From: an uncultured Clostridia bacterium
Lineage (GTDB): Bacteria; Bacillota; Clostridia; Oscillospirales; Acutalibacteraceae
DNA length: 12,592 nucleotides
Assembly (NCBI GenBank): GCA_904420155.1
Contig: CAJFUH010000208.1
Coordinates: 1-12,592 of the forward strand
Reading direction: 5' to 3'
The position numbers and the translations under genes were made by a program. The notes under the pieces were generated by a model that made no database searches, was not told the origin of the DNA, and saw only the letters and a list, made by a program, of their open reading frames with translations. This document shows positions 1-5,654 of the stretch, piece after piece (the stretch's first letter is position 1; each line of letters starts with the position of its first letter).

Positions 1-29
1 CATTTCTGGAAAAAGAAAACAGGAAGTAT

Positions 30-57
30 TTGACAGAGCTGAATTCTGAGGTATAAT
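30..57 (+). promoter_or_regulatory. Sigma-A type promoter for the ADP-ribosylglycohydrolase gene
   Basis: The -35 box TTGACA (30-35) and the -10 box TATAAT (52-57) both match consensus exactly, with a 16-bp spacer. Transcription would begin near position 64, leaving an untranslated leader of about 130 bases before the ATG at 193. It is the best-matching promoter in the window and probably serves 193-978 and perhaps the next gene. Confidence 0.8.
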
Positions 58-192
58 GATTAATATCCAAAGGGAATGGCGTAAAATATCCTCAAAGTGG
101 ATTCGTTTTCTTTCATATTTTTAGTAAAAGGAATGATTCTCTGGAGGAAAACAAGGGGAAAGGCAGAGTTTCGGATGGTGAGAGAAATATAG

Positions 193-978
193 ATGTACGG
201 TTCAATTTTAGGAGATATCGCAGGGTCTCGTTTTGAGTTTAGCAGGCCGCAGGATTTCGACCCGGATCGGGTGGAATTATTTGCAGACGATTGCTTTTAT
301 ACAGATGATACAGTGATGACCATCGCAACCAAGTATGCGATTTTCAACCAGATGTCCTATGGAGCGGCCTATGCTTGTTTTGGTAGGAAGTATCCGTTTG
401 CCGGATATGGAACGATGTTCAAAAAGTGGTTTGAAACACATACTTTACGGGCATATAACAGCTATGGCAATGGTTCCGCGATGCGGGCGGGTTACATCGG
501 CGAATATTTTTCTACACTGGAAGAGGTGCAGCGGGAAGCAGAAAAAAGCGCCATGTGCACCCATAATCATCCGGAAGGGGTAAAAGGCGCGGTGGCAACC
601 GCGACCTGCGTGTTTTTGGCCCGCAATGGTTTTTCTAAAAAAGAGATCAAAACATACGTAGAAAAAAATTTTGGGTACCATTTGCGGCGACCTTTAAAAA
701 GCCGCAGACGTTCTGCTAAGTTTGATATCACCTGCCAAGGGACCATTCCGGTGGCTATCCGTTGTTTTTTGGAAAGCTACAATTGGGAATCCTGTATCCG
801 CAATGTGTTTAGTATTGTTTGTGATACCGATACAGTAGGATGTATCGCAGGGGGAATTGCAGAAGCATATTATGGGACGACCGGCTTTGATGAAGAAGAA
901 TTATTGCAAAAATATTTAATCAAGACCAATCCCCATGGCAATCAAGATACGTATCTTTTTGATTGGGCTATAAAATAA
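193..978 (+). CDS. ADP-ribosylglycohydrolase family protein (DraG-like)
   Basis: This 261-residue protein should remove ADP-ribose from a modified protein or small molecule in the cytoplasm, using two divalent metal ions. Family hallmarks are visible in order: the N-terminal 'GSILGDIAGSRFE' (3-15), the metal-binding TDDT (37-40), GNGSAMR (92-98), THNHPEGVKGA (123-133), the QGT segment (182-184), and the C-terminal metal motif CDTDTVGCIAGGIAEAYYG (210-228). The usual GGD/SD before DTDT is CD here. Length is normal for the short bacterial form. The start is bounded by an in-frame TAG directly before the ATG; a modest GGTGAG (177-182) serves as ribosome binding site. The strong promoter at 30-57 lies upstream. 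The natural substrate cannot be read from the sequence. The family is clear, the biological role is not. Confidence 0.93.
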   Translation: MYGSILGDIAGSRFEFSRPQDFDPDRVELFADDCFYTDDTVMTIATKYAIFNQMSYGAAYACFGRKYPFAGYGTMFKKWFETHTLRAYNSYGNGSAMRAGYIGEYFSTLEEVQREAEKSAMCTHNHPEGVKGAVATATCVFLARNGFSKKEIKTYVEKNFGYHLRRPLKSRRRSAKFDITCQGTIPVAIRCFLESYNWESCIRNVFSIVCDTDTVGCIAGGIAEAYYGTTGFDEEELLQKYLIKTNPHGNQDTYLFDWAIK

Positions 979-1066
979 TAGCGGCTTCCGGCAAGGGGAC
1001 GCAACAGAAAAACATTTGATTACCTGTTCTCAAAAACAGCAAGAAAGAGAGGAATGCCTTATTCTT

Positions 1067-1570
1067 GTGGAAACTTATCAGTCATCTCTCGTACTCAATG
1101 TAATTAAATCCGGTCGCGTTTATCGGGCGCATAAAAATCTGCGGAATGATTATGCTTACCGTAGTTTAATCGATATTCTCCACCTTCATTGTGAGTGCCC
1201 CATTTTTGGCTGTTTAAAATACCATAAAAAGAACACCAACGGTAGAATTTCTAACAGCGTAAAAATGACGCTGAATGTGCCAAAACAGTTTGTTCATCTG
1301 ACAGAATATTCTGTATGGGCGGACTTTATGTACAGTTTGCGCTATACCAAACCAAATCATTATAAACAGATCGTCATTGATAATGAGGAGGTTACGCAGC
1401 GGAAAATGAATCATTTGATTCACTCTTTAAAAAAGCAACGGGGGCCGTGGGCTTATCGTGTCCCTCAAGTTATTTTGGAGGAGATCCGTCCGGAATGGCT
1501 GGTAAAATATCAGTCTGGTTCTGAACAGGGGCCATTGGAGGGCCTGAAAAAATTTTTTGGATGGTCATGA
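1067..1570 (+). CDS. DUF3841-like hypothetical protein
   Basis: The longest open frame begins at a TTG (1016), but no ribosome binding site precedes it. A GTG at 1067 follows AGAGAGGA (1046-1053) and gives a 167-residue protein, so I prefer it. It then opens with 'ETYQSSLVLNVIKSGRVYRA' (2-21), which resembles the start of DUF3841 proteins as I remember them (a Tyr/Trp-Thr-x-Gln segment, then G-x-Y/L-R-A). Further weak matches are CPIFGCLKY (44-52), a strand ending in 'NVPKQFVHLTEYSVW' (70-84), and PQVILEEIRPEWL (133-145). No signal peptide or membrane segment is seen. The cluster H41-C42-x-C44-x4-C49 could be chance or a metal site. It lies 88 bases behind the ADP-ribosylglycohydrolase on the same strand with no clear terminator between them, so co-transcription is likely. 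The function of DUF3841 is unknown to me and the family assignment is tentative. Confidence 0.7.
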   Translation: METYQSSLVLNVIKSGRVYRAHKNLRNDYAYRSLIDILHLHCECPIFGCLKYHKKNTNGRISNSVKMTLNVPKQFVHLTEYSVWADFMYSLRYTKPNHYKQIVIDNEEVTQRKMNHLIHSLKKQRGPWAYRVPQVILEEIRPEWLVKYQSGSEQGPLEGLKKFFGWS

Positions 1571-1659
1571 GAAAAAAGAAAATTTTTTAGAAGTAGGCAA
1601 CCTGCTATTTCTGGAACGAGCCGCCCCTTTTTTCTCTGATGGGAAAGTTAGGAACGCTC

Positions 1660-1677
1660 TATGTTTTTTCAAACATA
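1660..1677. repeat. Perfect 7-bp inverted repeat upstream of the glycosyltransferase gene
   Basis: TATGTTT (1660-1666) and AAACATA (1671-1677) are exact inverted copies separated by TTTC. The repeat lies 55 bases before the ATG at 1733. There is no GC-rich stem or following T-run, so a terminator is unlikely. A protein-binding operator is possible, but in AT-rich intergenic DNA chance is a real alternative. Confidence 0.35.
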
Positions 1678-1732
1678 TTGGATATAGGAAAAGAACCCCT
1701 TTTGAAATCATAAAAGTAGGGAGTATCAGGAA

Positions 1733-2683
1733 ATGAAAAAATGTGAAATTTTGTGTCTCGTCATCCCCTGTTATAATGAAGAGGAGGTCCTTCCCGAAAC
1801 TGCCAAACGGCTCACAGAGAAATTAAATGGGATGATAGAACGGAAGCTGATCTCACCTGAGAGCAAAATGGTATTTGTCAACGATGGCTCTAAGGATCAG
1901 ACCTGGCCTATTATCCGGGAACTACACGCCACAAACCCCTTGGTATGGGGAATTAATTTATCCCGCAATAAGGGTCATCAAAACGCTTTGTTAGCGGGGT
2001 TGATGACAGTAAAAGAATATGCTGATATGGCAATCTCGCTGGATGCCGATTTACAGGATGATATAGATGCCATTGACCAGTTTGTAGAAAAATACTATGA
2101 AGGCTATGACGTTGTATATGGAGTGCGCAGTTCTCGGGAGACAGATACCTTTTTTAAGAAATTTACGGCGCAGGGCTTTTATAAATTGATGAAGGTTCTA
2201 GGGGTAGATATTGTCTATAACCATGCAGACTACCGTTTGATGAGCAAACGGGCCCTCCATGAATTGGAAAATTTCAAAGAAGTCAATCTGTTCTTACGAG
2301 GAATCGTACCCCTGATAGGATTCCCTTCCAGCGTCGTGACCTATGAACGTCATGAACGGTTTGCCGGGGAATCCAAATATCCGCTTAAAAAGATGCTTAA
2401 TTTTGCCTTTGACGGGATTACTTCCTTTTCCGTAAAGCCTATCCGTATGGTCACATCCCTAGGTTTGATTATTTTTAGTATCAGCATTATCATGTTGATA
2501 GTCTTTTTAATTACCCATTTATGCGGAAATACAGTACCGGGATGGACCACCATTGTCATTTCAGTTTGGGCGATTGGGGGATTACAATTGCTGGCCATTG
2601 GAATTATTGGGGAATACATAGGCAAAATATATATGGAATCCAAAGCGAGGCCTAAGTATATCATTCAGGATTTCCTGAAATAA
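1733..2683 (+). CDS. Family 2 glycosyltransferase with two C-terminal membrane segments (GtrB/DPM1-like)
   Basis: This 316-residue protein most likely transfers a sugar from a nucleotide sugar to undecaprenyl phosphate on the inner face of the membrane. The GT-A domain shows PCYNEEE (12-18), VNDGSKDQT (49-57), the DxD-type DADLQDD (104-110) and ADYRLM (165-170). R-F-A-G-E-S-K-Y-P-L-K-K (209-220) is the conserved RxxGxSKY amphipathic segment of GtrB/CsbB/ArnC-type enzymes. Two hydrophobic helices follow at about 238-262 and 272-295, ending in the typical 'GEYIGKIYMESKARPKYII'. Length is usual for the family. TAGGGAG (1717-1723) precedes the ATG. A GtrA-like flippase or GtrC-like second transferase, often found beside such genes, is not in the window. 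The sugar and final acceptor (teichoic acid, another wall glycan or a phage receptor) cannot be told. Confidence 0.92.
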   Translation: MKKCEILCLVIPCYNEEEVLPETAKRLTEKLNGMIERKLISPESKMVFVNDGSKDQTWPIIRELHATNPLVWGINLSRNKGHQNALLAGLMTVKEYADMAISLDADLQDDIDAIDQFVEKYYEGYDVVYGVRSSRETDTFFKKFTAQGFYKLMKVLGVDIVYNHADYRLMSKRALHELENFKEVNLFLRGIVPLIGFPSSVVTYERHERFAGESKYPLKKMLNFAFDGITSFSVKPIRMVTSLGLIIFSISIIMLIVFLITHLCGNTVPGWTTIVISVWAIGGLQLLAIGIIGEYIGKIYMESKARPKYIIQDFLK

Positions 2684-2751
2684 AATTAGGAGCGAATGGG
2701 AAACATTCATGAAGGAAGTTTTCTTTATTTCCCGAGAAAAGAGGATACGGC

Positions 2752-3525
2752 ATGTTTGAAAAACAATCTAATATGTTCCATATAGGGCTTTCTTCAGAGC
2801 AAGGGGCCGGTTATGCTATTTTACCAGGGGATCCGGGCCGGGTGGAGAAAATTGCTTCTTATTTGCAGCAGCCTGTTTTTGTGTGCCAGAATCGGGAATA
2901 TACCACTTGGTCTGGAATGTTACAAGGGGAACGCGTATTGGTTACTTCTACAGGGATAGGAGGTCCGTCGGCTGCAATTGCTGTGGAAGAATTGGCCCAG
3001 ATAGGGGTGCACACCATGATCCGGGTAGGCACTTGCGGAGGCATGCAGACTTCGGTTTTGTCCGGCGATCTAGTCATCCCTACCGGTTCTATCCGCATGG
3101 AAGGCACGTCCAAAGAATACATCCCTTTGGAATACCCGGCGGTTCCCTGTTTTGAGGTGCTGCAGGCGTTGGTTGAGGCGGCGCAGGAACAGGGAAAACG
3201 CTACCATACTGGCGTCATTCAGTGCAAAGATTCTTTTTATGGACAGCACCAGCCGGAAAGCATGCCCAACGCATCAGAGTTGATGGCGAAATGGCAGGCA
3301 TGGGTGAAAGCAGGCGTACTGGCTTCTGAAATGGAAACGGCGGCGCTCTTTACCGTGGCGGCGGTCCGCAAAGTAAGAGCAGGGGCTCTGATGATGACCG
3401 TATGGAATCAGGAACGGGAAAAACAAGGGCTCACCAATACAAGGATATCGGATACATCCCCAGCAATCCAAATTGCCATAGAAGCTATAAAAAAATTAAT
3501 CTCAAAAGATACCGGGCAGCGGTAA
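2752..3525 (+). CDS. udp: Uridine phosphorylase
   Basis: This 257-residue cytoplasmic enzyme splits uridine with phosphate into uracil and ribose-1-phosphate, in pyrimidine salvage. It aligns by eye with E. coli Udp from the start: GDPGR (26-30), R48, STGIGGPS (66-73) followed by IAVEELAQIG, R91 in 'IRVGT', and EMETA (193-197). These correspond to the phosphate-binding Gly26/Arg30/Arg48/Arg91 and the ribose-binding Glu-Met-Glu of the E. coli enzyme. The uracil loop reads FYGQHQPESMP (162-172): the Gln is kept, but the position of E. coli Arg168 appears to be Gln. This loop type seems usual in Gram-positive relatives. AAGAGGA (2739-2745) precedes the ATG. The gene follows the glycosyltransferase by 68 bases with no strong terminator, so it may be on the same transcript without a functional link. 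A purine-specific relative is less likely. Confidence 0.92.
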   Translation: MFEKQSNMFHIGLSSEQGAGYAILPGDPGRVEKIASYLQQPVFVCQNREYTTWSGMLQGERVLVTSTGIGGPSAAIAVEELAQIGVHTMIRVGTCGGMQTSVLSGDLVIPTGSIRMEGTSKEYIPLEYPAVPCFEVLQALVEAAQEQGKRYHTGVIQCKDSFYGQHQPESMPNASELMAKWQAWVKAGVLASEMETAALFTVAAVRKVRAGALMMTVWNQEREKQGLTNTRISDTSPAIQIAIEAIKKLISKDTGQR

Positions 3526-3538
3526 GCCTGACAAGAAA

Positions 3539-3570
3539 AACCAGGGAAGAAAATTCTCTTCTCCTGGTTT
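3539..3570. terminator. Bidirectional intrinsic terminator between udp and the HAD gene
   Basis: AACCAGGGAAGA (3539-3550) pairs with TCTTC-T-CCTGGTT (3557-3569), with one bulged T and a 6-base loop. On + it runs into TTTTCTCTTTC; on - the flanking A-run (3536-3540) reads as a T-run. It sits between the convergent stops at 3525 and 3587 and can end both transcripts. Confidence 0.85.
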
Positions 3571-3586
3571 TCTCTTTCTAAAACTA

Positions 3587-4243
3587 TTAGGACTGTTTCT
3601 GCATCTGCTGTTCTACAAAAGGCAAAATTTCCATAGGGGCCTTTACTACAGGGGAAAGGGTTTCCATCTCATAAGGCCGGAAGCCATATCCACAGCCGAT
3701 GAAGGGGATATGATTGTCTTGCGCTGCGTGATAGTCGTAAAAAGTATCGCCTACCATAACAGCTTTTTGAGCCTGTGTTTTTTGCAGCAGACAGGCGAGG
3801 CTCTCTGTTTTGGTCTCCATCCCTTTTTCCAATTCTTGAATCCAGTCAATGAGTTCATAAACGCCAATGGCCTTTAAGGCGGTGGAGATATAGCGGTAAT
3901 TAGAATTGGAACAAACGGCAGTCTGATAACCTTGTTTCCGCAGGGCTGTCAACAATTCGGGAACGCCTTCATAAGGGCGGGCCATATTTAAAAATTGGGC
4001 CTCTGCTTCCGGGATCAGTCTCTGATAATCCCGTGCAGTCTGTTCCGTCCCGCCTGGAAAGAGAACGCTCATAAACTCCCGGTAAGCGGTCCCGTAACAA
4101 GAGACGATTGTTTCCCGACTGGAAATTGGAAAGCCCAATTCCTTTTGTACCATCTGGATAGCCGGCACAGAAAAAAGGTCGGTGCGGTTCAGAGTCCCGT
4201 CCAAATCAAAGACAACCAAATAACAAGATTGCGCTGTGTCCAT
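3587..4243 (-). CDS. HAD-superfamily hydrolase, phosphoglycolate phosphatase-like
   Basis: This 218-residue soluble phosphatase of the haloacid dehalogenase superfamily has all four motifs. Motif I is FDLDGT (12-17), with nucleophile D13 and acid/base D15. Motif II is VCSNS (110-114). The motif III Lys is probably K145 in 'KTESLACLL'. Motif IV is GDTFYD (165-170). Residues of about 20-90 between motifs I and II form a helical C1 cap as in Gph/PGM-like members. Length is typical. The ATG has a good GGGAGGT site about 7 bases upstream. The gene is monocistronic: its own promoter lies to the right, divergent from the coiled-coil gene, and it converges on udp. The substrate (2-phosphoglycolate, a sugar phosphate or a nucleotide) cannot be predicted from the motifs. 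Confidence 0.9.
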   Translation of the reverse strand: MDTAQSCYLVVFDLDGTLNRTDLFSVPAIQMVQKELGFPISSRETIVSCYGTAYREFMSVLFPGGTEQTARDYQRLIPEAEAQFLNMARPYEGVPELLTALRKQGYQTAVCSNSNYRYISTALKAIGVYELIDWIQELEKGMETKTESLACLLQKTQAQKAVMVGDTFYDYHAAQDNHIPFIGCGYGFRPYEMETLSPVVKAPMEILPFVEQQMQKQS

Positions 4244-4279
4244 ATCATAAACCTCCCACGGTATCGATGTCTTGGTTTT

Positions 4280-4285
4280 ATTATA
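4280..4285 (-). promoter_or_regulatory. Putative -10 box for the HAD hydrolase gene
   Basis: On the - strand this is a perfect TATAAT, 37 bases before the start codon. The hexamer 17 bp upstream (TTCCTT, 4303-4308 in + coordinates) is a poor -35, so an activator or a different spacing may apply. It is the only good candidate in the divergent region for leftward transcription. Confidence 0.45.
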
Positions 4286-4377
4286 GACGAGCTTTTGGTA
4301 AAAAGGAATTACCGTCTTGTAAAACCAGCTATTTCCATAAAAAGTTTATCTTTTTCACAAGATTTTACAGGCAACCG

Positions 4378-4406
4378 TTGTGTTTCGACGGGAGCGCTGG
4401 TATAAT
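4378..4406 (+). promoter_or_regulatory. Sigma-A type promoter for the DivIVA-like gene
   Basis: TTGTGT (4378-4383) and a perfect TATAAT (4401-4406) are separated by exactly 17 bp. The expected transcription start is near 4413, with a leader of about 30 bases carrying TGGAGGTGG (4426-4434) before the ATG at 4443. Because the promoter lies inside the longest open frame (from 4380), that upstream start cannot be the real one. Confidence 0.75.
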
Positions 4407-4442
4407 TTGAGAGAGAAGATTAGAATGGAGGTGGCCCGTGCA

Positions 4443-5372
4443 ATGGATTATCAAAAGTTATTTCGCAGTACTGAAAAAAATGGATTCAATCGGGACGACG
4501 TCATCCGATATATGGAGGAAACGGAGAGGAATACCCAATCTGCGCAGGCGGAATTAAAGGATCAGATTGAATTGCTCACGCAGTCCCGAGAGGAGCTTAC
4601 GCAGGAGGTATCCGCATTTTCTAGTCATGTGGAGGAGTTGGAGCAACAGTTAAAAGAGGAAAAAGAACGCGTTAGAAAGGTTTCTAGTATGCGGGACTAT
4701 CTCTACACAGAATTGGAACAAAAGCAGCAAGAGCTGGATGAAGAGGTAAAAGCAAGACAGGATGACCTGGTGGCGTGTAAACGCGAAATAGAACGTTATT
4801 TGGTTCAAAAAAAGAAAATGCGGAAGCAAATTGAAGAATTATCTGTCAAAAATCAAAAATATGATGAACTTCAGGGAAATTTAAAAAGAATCCGCATGAA
4901 AGCGGAGGCGGAAGCGTATCAAATGGTCGAGACGGCCAAAGAGCAATCCATGGACGCCATCAGCGTGGTGGACGACGTGGTGGAGGAAATTTCTGTTTTT
5001 CGGTCTGATGTAGGAAAAATCCGGGAAGATATCCAGATCGGCCCAGAAACAGCGAAAGACAGGCTGAACGCTTTGTATGATTCCCTGGATCGTTATGTAG
5101 GGAAATTACAGGGAATCAAGGAGAGGTTTTATGAAGCTCATCATTTGCCCCTTTTGGAGGAAGACTATCAGTATATTGGGATCGTTCCGGGCGGCCCACA
5201 GGAAAACAGCGAAAGTGCAGAAGCGGAAGAGGAGCTCCCCAGCGGAGGCGGACAGGAAAACCTTCTGCCTATTCCAGAACCAGTTCCCGGATCAAGCAGT
5301 CATACGGTCCTTTATCGGGAAACCAGCTTAGAAGATGGGGAAGATAACTGCCAAGAAGCGGCGGATGAGTAA
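4443..5372 (+). CDS. DivIVA-like coiled-coil protein
   Basis: The frame is open from 4380, but a promoter sits at 4378-4406. The ATG at 4443 behind TGGAGGTGG gives 309 residues and is the better start. It then begins 'MDYQKLFRSTEKNGFNRDDV', matching the short GF/Y-N-x-x-D/E-V-x-x-Y segment that starts DivIVA-domain and related clostridial proteins. A long heptad-rich region rich in Glu, Gln, Lys and Arg follows at about 25-150, then a segment 'RIRMKAEAEAYQMVETAKEQ' (about 151-170) like the second coiled coil of DivIVA. The C-terminal 60 residues are acidic and low in complexity. No signal peptide or membrane helix is seen, so it is cytoplasmic, perhaps peripheral to the membrane. A role in cell-pole or septum organisation is inferred from the N-terminus only. 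It is transcribed alone, divergent from the HAD gene, and closed by a strong terminator. Confidence 0.8.
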   Translation: MDYQKLFRSTEKNGFNRDDVIRYMEETERNTQSAQAELKDQIELLTQSREELTQEVSAFSSHVEELEQQLKEEKERVRKVSSMRDYLYTELEQKQQELDEEVKARQDDLVACKREIERYLVQKKKMRKQIEELSVKNQKYDELQGNLKRIRMKAEAEAYQMVETAKEQSMDAISVVDDVVEEISVFRSDVGKIREDIQIGPETAKDRLNALYDSLDRYVGKLQGIKERFYEAHHLPLLEEDYQYIGIVPGGPQENSESAEAEEELPSGGGQENLLPIPEPVPGSSSHTVLYRETSLEDGEDNCQEAADE

Positions 5373-5402
5373 AAAGGGTGCACTGCAAAGTGGAAAAGCT
5401 GT

Positions 5403-5445
5403 AGGAAGGCTATCGGATCTGAAAATCCGATAGCCTTCCTTTTAT
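5403..5445 (+). terminator. Intrinsic terminator after the DivIVA-like gene
   Basis: A perfect 16-bp stem (5403-5418 with 5425-5440), enclosing the loop CTGAAA and followed by TTTAT. The stem includes GGAAGGCTATCGGAT. It is one of the strongest hairpins in the window and lies 30 bases after the stop at 5372. Confidence 0.92.
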
Positions 5446-5654
5446 CAGTTTATGAATTTGTCTGGGCCGCAGTTATGAAATCTTTTCTTACAAAACATGG
5501 AGAACAGAGCGACTTCCTTTGTTATAAGGGGACAGCAGAATCTACAGCAATAGAGAAAGTGAAAAACAGGATTTCTCAAAACAGATCCCAAACCGTTATA
5601 GAGCGAAATGAGCTAAAACGGGGGAAGCTTTGATACGCCTGTTTTTGTTTTACA
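5446..5654. other. Gap without a convincing gene; 52-codon ORF and weak hairpin
   Basis: A 52-codon ORF on + runs from the ATG at 5475 to the TGA at 5631-5633. It has no ribosome binding site, no promoter and no recognisable motif, so it is probably chance. A weak inverted repeat, AAAACGGG (5615-5622) with CCTGTTTT (5638-5645), could help end the - strand flavoprotein transcript or a + strand one. Confidence 0.3.

Noticed and set aside
1016..1066. TTG start giving a 184-residue form of the DUF3841-like protein
   Set aside because: No ribosome binding site precedes it, while GTG 1067 has AGAGAGGA and yields the expected family N-terminus.
1592..1606. Small hairpin AGTAGG/CCTGCT after the DUF3841-like gene
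   Set aside because: A 3-base loop, a G-U pair and no T-run make it too weak to call a terminator.
2664..2679. Hairpin TTCAGG/CCTGAA at the end of the glycosyltransferase gene
   Set aside because: It overlaps the last codons and is followed by ATAAAATT rather than a T-run, so a terminator is not supported.
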